Positions 21,944-33,830 of a DNA stretch of 64,000 nucleotides are shown piece after piece. The notes beneath the pieces are model-generated. The model was not told where the DNA came from and did not search any database. It worked only from the letters and a program-made list of their open reading frames with translations. Both the position numbers and the translations under genes were made by a program. The DNA is taken from NCBI GenBank assembly GCA_007922225.1, contig ML679954.1, forward strand, positions 24,511,003-24,575,002, in the 5' to 3' direction. Positions within the stretch are counted from its first letter, which is position 1. Every line of letters starts with the position of its first letter. The DNA is from Emydura subglobosa. Its lineage: Eukaryota; Chordata; Testudines; Chelidae.

Positions 21944-23003
21944 AGGGAGGTAAATAATGGTGTTCCCTAGAGGTCTGTACTGGGCTCAGTGCTGTTCAAC
22001 ATATTTATAAATGATCTGAAAAAAGGAGTGAACAGTGAGGTGGCAAAATTTGCAGTCAATACAAAACTATTCAAGATCGTTAAATCCAAAGCAGATTGTG
22101 AAGAGTTACAAAGGGATCACACAAAACTGGATGACTGAGCAACAAAATGGCAGATGAAATTCAGTGTTGATAAGTGCAAAGTAATGCACAAATGAAAACA
22201 TAATCCCAACTATACATATAAAATGATGGAGTCTAAATTAGCTATTACCACTTAAGAAAGAGATCTTGGAGTCATTGTGGATAGTTCTTGGAAAACATCC
22301 ACTCAATGTGCATCAGCAGTCAAAAAAGCTAACAGAATGTTGGGTGTCATTAGAAAAGGGCTAGATAATAAGACAGAAAATATCATAATTCCTCTATATG
22401 AATCTATGGTATGCCCATATCTTGAATACTGCATGCAGATCTGGTCGCCCCACCTCAAAAAGATATATTACAATTGGAAAATGTACAGAGAAGGGCAACA
22501 AAAATGATTAGATATATGGAACAGTTTCCACATGAGGAGTGAGTAAAAAGACTGGGACTTTTTCAGCTTGGAAAAGAGATGACCAATATGGGGATATGAT
22601 AGAGGTCTATAAAATGTGGAGAAAGTGAATAAGGAAATGTTATTTACTCCTTCACATCAGAGAAGAACTAGGAGTCTCAATGCCAGGGATGTTGCAAAGG
22701 CCAAAACTATAACAGGGCTCAAAAAAGATCTAGGTAAGTTCATGGAGGACAGGTCCATCAATGGCTATTAGAGACCAGGGACACTCAGAGCACGGAGCTG
22801 TATCTTTCACCACCCTGCCTGTTTGCCAGTAGCTGGGAGTGGATGTGATGGGATGGATCACTCGATGATTGCCTGTTCTGTTTATTCCCTCTGAAGCACA
22901 TGGCATTATTGGTCACTGTCAGAAGACAGGATACTGGGCTGGATGGATCATTGGTCTGACCCAGGACAACTGTTCTTATGTGCTTATGTTATGTTCTTAT
23001 GTT
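21944..23003 (+). mobile_element. CR1 LINE, 3' half
   Basis: A 5'-truncated CR1. It starts in the RT (gaggtctgtactgggctcag, then aacatatttataaatgatc), passes the C-terminal region, and ends in a 3' UTR with actgggctggatggatcatt, tctgacccagg and the terminal repeat ttatgttcttatgttc. About 120 bp that copies of this subfamily usually have near 22678 seems to be missing. The copy at the right edge of the window and the fused tail at 50.8 kb belong to the same 3' type. Confidence 0.9.
21970..22620 (+). pseudogene. CR1 ORF2 C-terminal reverse transcriptase, broken
   Basis: Fragments of the RT palm and thumb in changing frames. The first block carries the LFNIFINDL-like stretch followed by a degraded motif C (the family FADD reads as FAVN here, caaaatttgcagtcaata). 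The open block 22277-22507 has STQCASAVKKANRMLGVI, LYESMVCPYLEYCMQIWSP and the LKKIYYNW that follows. A stop then leads into GQQK/KMIRY. Without motif C the enzyme could not work. This is a relic. Confidence 0.75.
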
Positions 23004-24924
23004 CAGGAGAAACATTTGCTATGAGCCTAAACTCAGAGTATGGCACAAGATCTCAGCTTGGAACACATTTTTTTTTCTATTTCAAAAACAATTTAGCCTT
23101 TGTTAAATTTGTGAGTGTAAAAACAAATCCTATAGAAACCCATTGGGAGTTGGGTGCTTAACTCTTTAGGGTCCTTTTTAATCTCAGTTTTGCTGGTTTA
23201 GGGTCTGATTCTCTGAGGTGCTGGATACCTTCTGTGGTGTTGAATTTAATGTGAGCTGAGGGCACTTAGCACTTTACAAGAAGTGCTAAGCAGCTGACAG
23301 GATAAAGAACTTAGCAAGCTTGTATTGGTGCAGGGGGGAGTCATGCATGTAAACAGAAAGTGACTTGTACCAAACTTGAAATTAGGCATATGGATAATGC
23401 TGAAGGAACCAATATTGGTCTTTCAGCTGGAGCTGCTAACGTGGACCCTTGTGCTTTGTGAAGCTCAATGAGTTCAACTCAATGAGGCTTTTCACAGGCA
23501 CAGGCCCTAATAGTAGTAGTATCTCATTGGAGGATCAGGTCCTAAGGTTGCCTGTGAATATTTGTCATCTATATAAAGGTATAACTGCAAAGGTTATAAA
23601 CTTTGTAAAGAAAAGTCTTTCTCATTTCATGATGAAATTCATAAGGGTATCTATTTAGCTGGTAAAGATTGTCCACTCTATTGAAGTCGAAGTCAACGAA
23701 GCTCTGACAATTTACACCAGCTGAGGACCTGCTCCATAATCTCTTAAGAATCAACTGATGTTCCCTTCTTCAAGTGCTCCCTTCTGTGGATGGGAAAACC
23801 TTCCTTTTAATACTCTTCTCTTCTGTCCTTGCTCCCTACTAGTTTAAAGTAATAAATCTTTCATTTCCATTCTGCTGAATTTGTATAAAAAACCCCATGC
23901 ATCCTCTTGCAGTCAACTCACTTACAGTATTTCTCTCTTTGATTTTAGTGATTTCTTTTCCCAGTGCTCTTCTTGGGCATGTCGCATTTTACATTTCAAA
24001 TGGGCTTACTTTCCCAAAGCTGTCCTTAGATCTCACTTTGTTTCTTAGTCATCATCCAACTCTTAAAAATCAGACAATGACCTTGAATATGCAATATCTC
24101 TCTTGACTGACCTGCTATTCCTGCTTCTCTTGTGTTTCTTGCTGCCATTAACTTTTTTATTTTTACAGGGCTTCCCAGTGTATTTTCCCCCTAGACTACT
24201 GTAGATCAATTGTGCTTTTGTGCACTGATATCTGTGACTGCAATCATTCTTAGCTTGCTTCCCAACCTGTTCTCTTGTCACAACAAGCTGAAGGTTAAAT
24301 TCAGGTTTATCTCCTCCCTACCAGCTTTTAAAATCACAAGAAAGGTGGTACTTTCACCACAAAATGGACAGTGAAGTGTTCCATTTTTATACTGTGCTCT
24401 CCTATTAAATCTCTACAGTGGCACGTATTTATTCCTGACAGTACTGTGTGTTACACGTTTTTACTATGATTACAAAATTTAAGTCAAGACTAACCTACTG
24501 CTCTTGTCCAGTTCACCAAGCCTGCTCTAACCTGAGCATAAAAACTGTGCACAAGCAATAGTTGAATGCATCTTTGCTTTTACAACATAGCCTCCCCAAT
24601 CACTGTCTGTTGCCAAGCTACTCCCATAATTGATGTTACTGTCATAACACAACAAATATAACTTTCACTGGGGCAATCTCCTTACCTACTGTCAAGGATA
24701 TCGTCACAAATCCAACTATCTAAAGCAGCTGTACAGAGTGACCTGCATGCTGTGAAGGTCTCTTCACTATCTCCATAAAGATCAGCACAGAAAGTTAACA
24801 GAGGGGGTTGGTGCAACAGGATAGGTGATACTATATTTATGTTTATGCAGCAATGCATGGATTTGATGCAGCAAGGCAATGGCAGCTACTCCAGCCTATA
24901 AAGTATTCTGCAGTCCTGCAGAAT
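23004..24924. other. Noncoding stretch with foldback pieces
   Basis: No gene recognised. A foldback lies at about 23200-23300 (ctgattctctgaggtgctgg, then gagctgagggcacttagc). An arm of the Chompy-like family lies at 23668-23740 (gacaatttacaccagctgag). The frames between 23449 and 24281 have no recognisable domain. Confidence 0.45.
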
Positions 24925-25652
24925 AGCATCTACATGCACTGCTACAGACTGGGGACCGAATGGCTAGACAGCTGTTCAGCAGAAAAGGACCTGGGGTTAC
25001 AGTGGACAAGAAGCTGGATATGAGTCAACAGTGTGCCCTTATTGCCAAGGAGGCTAACGTCATATTGGTCTGCATTAGTAGGAGCATTGCCAGCAGATCA
25101 TGGAAAGTGATTATTCCCCTCTATTCGGCAGTGATGAGGTCACATTTGGAGTATTGTGTCCAGTTTTGGGCCTCCCACTACAACAAATTGGAAAAAGTCC
25201 AGTGGAGGGCAATGAAAATGATTAGGGGGCTGGAGCACATGACTTATGAGGAAAGACTCAGGGAACTAGGGTTATTTAGTCTGCAGAAGAGAAGAATGAG
25301 GGGGGATTTGATAGCAGCCTTTAACAACCTGAAAGGGGTTCCAGGGAGGATGGAACTAGGCTATTCACAGTGGTAGTAGATGACAGAACTAGGAGCAACA
25401 GTCCCAAGTTACAGTGGGGAAGGTCTAGGTTGGATATTAGTAAAAGCTTTCTTACTAAGAGGGTGGTGAAGCACTGGAATGGGTTTCCAAGGGAGGTGGT
25501 GGAATCTCCATCCTTAGAGGTTTTTAAGGTGTGTCTTGACAAAGCTCTGACTGGGATGGTTTAGTTGGGGTTGGTCCTGCTTTGAGCAGAGGGTTGGACT
25601 AGATGACCTCCTGAGGTCCCGTCCAACACTAATCTTCTATGATTCTATGATC
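24925..25652 (+). mobile_element. CR1 LINE, 3' third
   Basis: A 5'-truncated CR1 of the more bird-like 3' type. It begins in the RT thumb, runs through the C-terminal coding region and a short 3' UTR with gttggactagatgacctcc and gaggtcccgtccaacac, and ends in the tandem terminal repeat ttctatgattctatga. Its coding part is less damaged than in most copies here. Confidence 0.9.
24960..25564 (+). pseudogene. CR1 ORF2 C-terminus, two frames
   Basis: The first block (24960-25376) carries [37 protein letters not shown], then [37 protein letters not shown] and [19 protein letters not shown], the ordered C-terminal blocks of CR1 ORF2. The second block (25370-25564), in another frame, continues with [28 protein letters not shown] and [19 protein letters not shown] up to the natural C-terminus. 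One frameshift near 25370 separates them. The RT catalytic motifs lie upstream and are absent through truncation. Confidence 0.85.
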
Positions 25653-26507
25653 TAGTTAACAGATGAATTTCAATTCCACCTCACACTCTGCCATAATCTA
25701 TATGCATGCAGTATAATTACTCTGAATCTATGCAAATAGAGTGCTCTTCAACCTAAATTCATAAGTCTAGCCACCTACTTTATATAATAATTTATCACAA
25801 ATTCAAGCACAGATCCATGGGGAAAGGTGATTATGCTAAAATGTCACCTTCTTACTCAAATGCTCTGCTCTTTTTGTGTATTCCAGTCTTGTCTGTTTAT
25901 TTTAGCGAGCAAAACAATAAGCTTTTATCACTTTTTATTGTGCTAGACTTGAAGAACTTATACAACTGTGAGAGAATGAGATGTTTTTTATTCTCTCTCA
26001 AGGATCATAGATAGAGTTGTAAACTAAGGGGCAAATGCTCATGTAGGATAAATCAGCACAACTCCATTAAGATCAGATGATTTACACCTATTGAGTTTAC
26101 GCCGGAGTTGTATTGAAGAGCCAGTTATACCTGTATAACCCATTGCAGAGTTTGTATAGGCATAGGTAAAGGACAAATTATTTATTAGTGACAATGCATG
26201 AGAAGGAAAGAACCCAGCTTGACTTTCAGTTCCACGTGACTTTGCAAGGCTAACAGAAAGAATAAAAATCTTTGACCTGTAAACTAAATACATTTGATGT
26301 GTAAGTCTGAGGCACAATAAACACGGAACCACCAAGGCCTTTTTTTCCAAAAGCCTTTTTAATTTTTTTTAGAGTCACTTTTCAAAGCTACATTTTAAGC
26401 TTTTGAAAATAAATGCAGTCAAATCTATTCCCAACTGACCACCAACTCTATAAAATACGCCAATGACAAATCAATGACCAGACAGGGAAGATATAACCAG
26501 TGATAAA
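25653..26507. other. Noncoding stretch with one Chompy-like foldback
   Basis: No gene. Positions 26045-26110 carry ggataaatcagcacaactcc and gatttacacctattgag, a member of the foldback family seen at 1.7 kb. Confidence 0.4.
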
Positions 26508-26752
26508 GGGTATGTCTATACTGCAATCAAAGGGATGATTGTAGCTAAGGTAGACCGACCTGTGCTAGCTGTACCTGCGCTAAAATAGGATTTTTTGCAG
26601 TGGCGTGGGCTTCAGCAACACAAGTCAGTATCAAAGGTTTCAGGCAGGCTCGTACAACCCCTGCTGAAGCCTGCACTGCTACAGCTATGTTGCTACTTTT
26701 AGTAAAGCTAGCTTGGGCAAAGCGAGCATGGGTGATACTGCCATAGACAATA
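26508..26752. mobile_element. Foldback MITE, copy 1
   Basis: The left end reads gggtatgtctatactgc and the right end degenerates to tactgccatagacaatac, its complement with small gaps. The arms pair imperfectly through ctgtgctagctgtacctgc and gcgagcatgggtg. I remember this GGGTATGTCTACACTGC-ended palindromic design as a common reptile MITE, possibly Harbinger-like. No coding capacity. Confidence 0.55.
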
Positions 26753-26784
26753 CAGCAGTACCCTTGATCTTAAGGATGGAAGCT

Positions 26785-27036
26785 GGGTTCATCAATACTG
26801 CAGCTGGAGGTGTGATTTCCAGCTTGGATAGATGTACACACCTTAACTTTGATTAAGCTAGTGCACCAAGAGCAGATAGAGGGACTGGCTAGCCAGCTTG
26901 ACTACCCTATCAGAAACTCTGGATGTTTACTTGGGCCATTACCACACCTGCACTGCTAGGGCTTCACTGCTATTTTTTCCACGCTGGCTTGATCAAAGCT
27001 AATATTTGTACGTTGGCCCAAGGTGGAAACTACCTC
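26785..27036. mobile_element. Foldback MITE, copy 2
   Basis: A second element of similar design starts 33 bp after the first: gggttcatcaatactgcagc, then ggaggtgtgatttccagc and gattaagctagtgcacc on the left; cacgctggcttgatcaaagc and ggcccaaggtggaaac on the right. The arms are inverted with respect to each other. It differs from copy 1 in the interior, so this is not a recent tandem duplication. Confidence 0.55.
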
Positions 27037-27917
27037 TTTTGTTTATGGTGCAACCATGTTTTCAGTCTGGTTAATAAGTGCATTTGTAGACTAGTACATC
27101 CAAAAGTGTGGAAGCTTAGGAAAGCACAATCACTTACTATCACTATAAAGGTGCATAGCAGAGTATAAAAACTAGTGAAAATTGAAAAATGTTCTCTGAA
27201 AGACAGATGGAGTTGAATGGGGTCATATGCACTGTAAAGATAAACAGAAATTTACATAGAACACAAGGAATAAGTGATAATGTTGAAAATGTTCAGAGGT
27301 TTGAAGGGAAAATAATTAACTAGCAGAGATCGAAAGTCCAAGAGACAAATTAATTTATTTCTATAGTACACAGAACATAGGTAGATTTCCTCATGATTCT
27401 ATGTAAGCATTGTCCATAATATTTCATATACTTAATTTCATAAAAAAAAAATGGGTATATGAAATTTAAATATATCTTTGTTCCAGAGATGCCTCAAGTG
27501 CTTCCATTCTGGAAAGCTCAAAACATTCAGAAAATAAACTGAATCCCATCTAAACTTACAACATCTGAACCATTTAGGCCTGTAAATCTGGAAATCTCAC
27601 AGGAATACAATTTCTTCTGATATTTCCAATACATTTTAACTTCACACTCCATTTCAATTGAGCAACACTGCAAGAATAGTCACTCTTACAGTTTTATGTT
27701 TCTCTTGTTTCTTGTCTTGGCCACAACCAGGAAATACAGAAGCAAATAACAACAATTAAAACAGAACAGATGTGAAAACGGAGTCAGTTTGCATTCTATT
27801 TTATGTGGAATTCTGGATTTCTTCTTTCTTTTATTAATCAGACTGGTCACTCATGCTACTGCTTGCTATGGGCCAGATTATTATATCCGCACCTAGACAG
27901 GAGGATGTGGAGGCAGC
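27037..27917. other. AT-rich noncoding stretch
   Basis: About 880 bp without a recognisable gene or repeat. A short A run is at 27442-27451. Confidence 0.4.
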
Positions 27918-28110
27918 ATGATCTGGTGGGTAGGAGCCCAGACCTGTGTTCTATGCCTGGCTGTGCTGTGTGACCACAGGCAAGTCACTTCATCTCCCTA
28001 GGCTTCACTTTGCCCATCTGTACAATGAAAACAATGGCACCTCCCTTGGTATAGGCTTTGCGATCTACTGATGAAAAGCTCTTTATAAGTATTATTAATA
28101 TTTATTCCTG
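27918..28110 (+). mobile_element. MIR/CORE-SINE
   Basis: Head: cagcatgatctggtgggtag and cctgtgttctatgcctgg, with a B-box-like gttctatgcc. Core: gctgtgtgaccacaggc and aagtcacttcatctcc, then ttcactttgcccatctgtac. The tail fades at agctctttataagtatt. Confidence 0.8.
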
Positions 28111-28432
28111 TTCTCCGAGCATTTCTATTGCACTTTGCCCCTTCCACAGCTGTTCAGCATGTCACACGGAGGCACATTTTTGGTTCACTACTCTGTCTCA
28201 GCAACTCTTGTGAGGCCTGACATACTCACTCCATCCCATACACTGGTGTCATGATATTTATTTAGAAGGGGACGTGTAATATATTTTTTGAAGTCTAACA
28301 ACACATGGGTCATTAAGATCATTGACATGTTTGTAACAATTCTGTAGGTAACATTATGGATCCTCTGATATTAATGGCCTGGAGACTGTAAATAGCCAAA
28401 TGTAACAAAACTGTAACTTCTACATTATGGGG
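28111..28432. other. Noncoding flank of the LTR element
   Basis: No gene or repeat that I can name with confidence. Confidence 0.35.
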
Positions 28433-28528
28433 AAAGAAAATATGGTAGCAGACGCCCTGTCAAGGAAAGAGGTTTCTGACCTGCTCCCTCTGAGTCAGCC
28501 AGTGGCTAACCCACCTGAAACTTTGTAA
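28433..28528 (+). pseudogene. Gypsy-type pol scrap (end of RNase H)
   Basis: A 31-codon open stretch reads KENMVADALSRK, then EVSDLLPLSQ and a stop. The VADALSR block is the well-known end of the RNase H domain in Ty3/Gypsy pol, where the tether to integrase begins. Nothing of integrase, protease or RT is visible around it. It lies just upstream of the LTR-like block at 28.59 kb, so it may be the last internal piece of a mostly deleted LTR retrotransposon. Confidence 0.6.
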
Positions 28529-28589
28529 GGGATGAGGTCTGATCCTTAAATCATCCCAGTGCCAGAGGGCTAGGGGCTCACTGGTATCA

Positions 28590-30170
28590 GGTAATGAGTG
28601 TCAGCTGGTCTGACCAATTCATTGTACCCAGCTCACTATGGGGTTATAATCTGTATCTAAAAGGTGTCATGCGAGATATGGTTGGAAAACTAACAACTCA
28701 CTGCTCTTTAATATTCTTGCATGATATGTGTAGGCAATGTGTATTAAGAATTATGGATATATATTGGAATGACAACTAAAATACGTTTAAGCCAGGCATG
28801 CCATGCGATGAGGGTAAACAGAGGGCAAACAGGTAGACAAAGAAATTAGTATTTGCTTTGTAACCAATTTGGGTATCAAGCAGAGACAATGAAGGTATAT
28901 TTACATATTAAGTAAACAAAGTAATCAAGCTAACAAGCGGCAGAGAAAAACTTTATCTGGACTACAAAGACAGGGGGTGTGAACCTCAAGGGATAAGCAA
29001 TTGAATTACCTGACTGTACACAATATTACCGTATTATAAAAGTTTATTGAGTGAGGTGTTTTATGAAAGCGTATGACACAATACATACATTTTATGATAT
29101 CACCAGTAACTCTATATAAGAAATCATGGATACTCATTGACATTAGGCTTTACAGTCTATGTCCACACAAAGGGAGAAACAGGTCCTGGACCTCAGCGGT
29201 ATTTACCTATCTCCTACATAAATGAAGCACGCTGGAATCAAAACAGTGGGGGTCCTATTTACATACAGCAGAATGGGAAGTCCACAGGAAGAGAGAACAG
29301 CATGAGTTCATCCTGCCTCTTAAAACAAGGTCATTGAACTTTGGAAGATATAAGCAAAGATGGTAGCTATCTTTGGCATCCATCACTAGACAGAAACAAG
29401 GGAACCAAGCTCTTGCAAGCTGAAAAAGATGGGCCCTTCAATCAATGGGGGCTTGAAGTCTCTGAGAACTGAATATAGATGATAAACATGCTTAAGCAAA
29501 GATCTTTAACCTAAGCAGATAAGGGAAGACAGCACCTTGGACTTCTGTGGAAGGTTCTGACTGAGGGAAAGTCAACCATGGATGGGAAGAAGGAAGACTG
29601 GTCAGAGAAACCATCTTGAACAAAGCCTGCACTTTGTTTGATTAAGTTATAGACTTTTAGATGTGTGTTTTCACTTGTAAAGGGTTACAAACAAATTGCA
29701 TTTATTTTACTTGGCATAATCTAACCTATGTCCTATTGTTAATAAATTTGTTTTATTTTTACTATAAACCAACACAGTGCTGTGTTAGAAGGACGGAGTG
29801 TATTTATCTCAGTTAAGTTGTGGCTGTAATGGGCTTTTGTCTCTTTAAAGGAACAATTCACCTTTTTATTTCTCTGAGCTGTCTGAGAGGCATGATTTTG
29901 GGGAAAATTGGGACTAGGAGTGTGTTGGCTCACCTTCCTGCTTGCAACCAAGGCTGGTGGAAGCCAGAGTGGCGCTGTATACAGGTTGCTAGGGTCATAA
30001 CTGCTGAAGAAGGGCTCTCTAGCATGCAGACACTCAGGGTGTGACCTTCATGCTTGTGGGTCTCTCAGACTGAGAGTTACAGCAGCAAAGCATCATAAGG
30101 CACCCAGGCTAGAAGGACAAGTGGTGACACAACAACTTACTGGTCTGGTTTGCACCTTAGAAGGTGTTAC
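28590..30170 (+). mobile_element. LTR-like block, probably from a Gypsy-type element
   Basis: The block includes a 5' portion with aaaggtgtcatgcgagatat, a polyadenylation-type sequence gttaataaatttgttttatt at about 29740, aaccaacacagtgctgtg, and farther on gggactaggagtgtgttgg and ccaaggctggtggaagcc. The same ordered blocks (aggtatcat; gttaataaatctgttttatt; gggactaggagt) recur at 32.74-33.74 kb. That shared order, together with the RNase H scrap just upstream, supports a degraded LTR. Exact ends, TG...CA termini and a target duplication were not found. Confidence 0.5.
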
Positions 30171-30439
30171 AGGGGCATACAGGGCCTGGCCTTTAATGTT
30201 AAATGTGACTGAGTGGGAAGCTGATAGTCTGAGGCAGAGGAAGTACAGCTTGACTGGAAAGAGAGGTTTAGTGGTGTAAGCATCATGTTGTAAGGGCTTG
30301 ATTCAGTGTTGCTTGATCACACCTTACAAATCTAGACTTAATGAAATACTAGGTTTGCATCTCTCCAGTGCCAATTCAGCTCTTTATTTTTATCCTTCGT
30401 ATTTCTGATGTGGGTCAACTGACTTGCATTCAATTTACT

Positions 30440-30495
30440 GAGCACTCACAATAATAAAGTTAAGTACATAGACAGGTGTTTGCAGGATCAGAGAA
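30440..30495. repeat. Foldback repeat arm
   Basis: aaagttaagtacatagacag and gtgtttgcaggatcag form one arm of the family whose opposite arm is seen at 33.75 kb (gatcctgcaaacatgcacat). Confidence 0.4.
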
Positions 30496-30639
30496 ATAGG
30501 CTAAAAGAAAGGCCAAAAGAAAGGAAGGAAGTAGTAGAGAACACCCTACCAGCTGCCCCTCCCTCTGATACCAATGGAGCTTTGACTTAGCAATTTTTGC
30601 TAACCACAGCTCTAGTGCTATATCATGGGGAGAGAGGCA

Positions 30640-30850
30640 GTATCTTAAGTAGGTAGGTTCAAGCCATATAGGGTTCTATAGGTAAACAAAAAAAATCTTA
30701 AAATCAAACCAGAAAGAAATAAGCAGACAGTACAAATCATAGAGCATGGGTCTAACATGGTCAGAGAAATAATGACTGCTGAGGAGTGGGGCCACTGAAT
30801 TAGCAGCAGTTAAGCCATTATTCATTTTTATAAAACGTTTAAAAATTGAA
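30640..30850 (+). mobile_element. LINE 3' remnant, L2-like
   Basis: Ordered blocks catatagggttctataggta, agacagtacaaatcatagag and catgggtctaacatgg look like an old L2-type (CR1-group) LINE region that I recall from amniote genomes. It is strongly decayed with no coding frame. The assignment is from memory and weak. Confidence 0.35.
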
Positions 30851-31194
30851 AATAAAATAATCCAACAGTATTTCCTTAGGAGCTCAGACTTGTCAGTTAC
30901 TTTAACATAATCCATCCCTCTCCACATATATTATAGCTCTCACCAAATTTGGTGAATGATCAACGCTGTTAAAATAATTGAACTTACTTTTCAACAGCAT
31001 TGAATGATTCATTTCTCATGCATTTAAATGATGAGTTGCATTTTCTATGCTTCAGACTATATCAGTAGACTTCCTGCTGAGAAGTATAGGCAAAATCAGC
31101 TCTCTCTCTGAGAAACACTAGACACCATATTGAAACAATGGCTGGTGTAATGTATGTTTTTAGAACTCAATCCTGAAATCACCTCCTGCCAGGT

Positions 31195-31315
31195 GTGGTA
31201 GTTTAGCTCTTGATGTAGTGCTTACCACAGGTAAGTAGCACCACTGATATCAATGGGACTATTCACAGTAGTAAGCATTTCTCCTGGTAGTAAGCATTTG
31301 AAGGCCCCACCTTAT
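31195..31315. repeat. Foldback repeat
   Basis: A hairpin-like segment with ccacaggtaagtagcacc, the centre gatatcaatgggacta, and ttcacagtagtaagcatt. It resembles the repeat at 36.05 kb. Confidence 0.35.
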
Positions 31316-32739
31316 GTAGGCATTTACTTTATTTGGATTACTCATGGTAGGAGCTAGATTGTGGCTAGCCTTAATGTGGCTATTCAAGGACTCCCACTTC
31401 TACAACCTGAATAAAGGCGAGTGAGAAGTGCAGCCCCTGCTTGTGTGGGGACTGCAGGGTCGATAACTGAGTTGTTCCCCCTAAGGGATCAACTGGCCAC
31501 AAAGTGGGAAAGAAAGGCCCAGGCGTAGTAGTAGCCAGGGTATGCCCACCAACCCACCCACACACTGACCAGCAGAACTGGTTGGAGAGAAAGGATGTAG
31601 GACCCTGTAAACAAGTTGAGCAAATTACCTCCTCCTAACACAACCAGGGAGTTCCAGCTGGCATAGTGGCTTCTGAAGGCCTGGTTCTGCTCAGTGTTCG
31701 TCCAGAGGTAGTTCACCTCTGTGCTGTCTTTTACAAAAAGGTGTGTTTAACAGGCACAGTTTAGCTCTCAATGTTTGCTCTGAGGTTGGGCTCTGAGAAA
31801 ACTGCATTAAGTGTAAAGAAATGCAATTCACAAATCTGAATATAATAAGCACCACTATGAAGAAAATCATTTTAATTTTCCAATAACAAAGAAAGGTGTT
31901 TTCCTCCCTCCCCACCCCTTCTTTTTCCATAGGTATTTTGCATCATTATTAGCACTTTATTTCTGCTACTCTGAACTCACAGGTATGCATGTCAATGGCT
32001 GAAATTACTTTCAGATAATTTGGAACAGCTTTTGACCAGGCATAGGTAAAGATATAAGCTGGAAAAGAAGAGATCCTGAGAAAGAAACAAAGTCATAGGA
32101 AACATTTCAGAAATATAAATTTCATTAGAAAAGTAAATGTAAAAAAGTGCATTACAAATAATACTGTATACTGTATCACTTAGGTACAAGTATTGACATA
32201 GTCTCTATTTCTAGCTTTTTAAAAAGCAAATTAACTGTTCGTTGTGCCTTACTTAGGAGTAAACCATTCATTATTAACTGGAAGACAATAAGCATTTTGC
32301 TGAAAAAGAGGATTTCTTGGCAGATTTAAAAATTGGCCTTCTGGTTCATTACATGCATTTTAAAAATAAAAATATACTCATCCCACTGCACATGCAGTAT
32401 GTAGGATATGTACATGCAGATGAATTATGAACAGAAAGATTATCAACTTTATTTTGAACCTGGCATAATATTTGAACATTTTTGATTATCTGCAGCACAG
32501 TTTCAAATGTATCCTTCCTACGATGTTCTGGCACTACAGAAATATAGTTAATTTTTTCTTTAAAATATTACAAAAAATATAATTTAAATGAAATTGAAAT
32601 GAAATATTGATTAAAAATAGAGAAACATATTTTGGGAACATTTTAATGAAAAAATATTTTATATTTTTATCAACTTTATAATTTAATCAGAAACCTAGGC
32701 AAAGATATTTCTTGGGTATTTATTACTATAACAGAATAT
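31316..32739. other. Noncoding stretch
   Basis: About 1.4 kb without a gene. The three minus-strand frames at 31380-31930 overlap one another and have no family motif. Positions 32540-32690 are very AT-rich. Confidence 0.4.
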
Positions 32740-33740
32740 ACCCATGTGTCCACTATTGTAATAACCTTTGTATAAGGTATGCCTTGTGAGGTATCATTTC
32801 AAAACTCATAATTTGCTGGTCATTATTTTTCTGGTAAAATATGGGTGACAAATAGTGTGTGAAGTCTTAAGATGTCACTGTATGGTGGCATTAACACATG
32901 TTCCAAACCATAGCCCTGCCCAAAGAGAAGTTGGTAAATAGGTCTGTCTCAGACAAAAGAATGTGTGCTCTGCTTAAAGGGAGACAAGGGGTAAGCTGAT
33001 GCCTCAGCCAAATGTAAATAAGGCTGTTGGGTCATTACTTGCTAATTGGCCATTCTTTGGCAGAAAAGTGAAAAGAATCTATATCTTAGCAAAGAAACAA
33101 AATGGAGTTCCTTTCCAGATAGAATGCCTATCGCCTTTACTCCCAGCTGGAAATGCTTCTCAAACTGGGAGACAGGACTGTAAAAAGAAGGGGCAGAAAC
33201 TCCAAGACTTCACTCTTTCTCTCTCTCTCTCTCTTTCAATTCACTGCACAAGAAGGGACAAAGGAAACAGCCATTTAACCTAAAAAGGGATCCTGGCCTA
33301 CAAATTGTGGCCAATAAGACTATGAGAGAAAAACTTTGCTTTGAATTTAACAGAGTTTGTGAAATTAGGCATTAGTTGCATTTTATCTTTATTTGTCTTG
33401 TAACCATTTCTGACTTGTATGCCACTTGATTTGTATTCACTTAAAATCTCTGTCTTTGTAGTTAATAAATCTGTTTTATTGTTCTATCTAAATCCGGTGT
33501 GTTTAAACTGAAGTATTTGGGAAACTCCAGCTGGGTTAACAAAATCTGTGTATATTACTTCCATTGATGAAATTATAGACCTATATAAATTCGTATTGTC
33601 CAGGATAGGGATGGGCAGTTCAGAACATACATTTCAGGGGGGCGGGGGGGAAATCTGGGACTAGGAGTACGTTGGGGTCACCCAGCAATATTATTCATTC
33701 CCTGACTTCAGTGTGACAGATTTCACCAGAGACTCCAACG
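32740..33740 (+). mobile_element. LTR-like block, related to the one at 28.6 kb
   Basis: The 5' part has aaggtatgccttgtgaggta and tcatttcaaaactcataatt. A (TC)n run is at 33211-33236. The polyadenylation-type gttaataaatctgttttatt is at about 33460, then ccggtgtgtttaaactgaag, tattgtccaggatag and gggactaggagtacgttgg. I remember this as a widespread reptile LTR, probably a solo LTR. No internal coding DNA is attached. The 94-codon frame at 32999 lies within the repeat. Confidence 0.5.
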
Positions 33741-33744
33741 TTGG

Positions 33745-33830
33745 GACCCGATCCTGCAAACATGCACATGCTTATCTTAACCACCATGAGTAGTTCCACT
33801 GATTTGCAGGTTTGCTACTCTGAGTAATCA
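33745..33830. repeat. Foldback repeat
   Basis: gatcctgcaaacatgcacat and gcttatcttaaccaccatg, then tgagtagttccactgattt. This is the left arm and centre of a family with TTAAGCACGTG-type arms. Confidence 0.45.
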
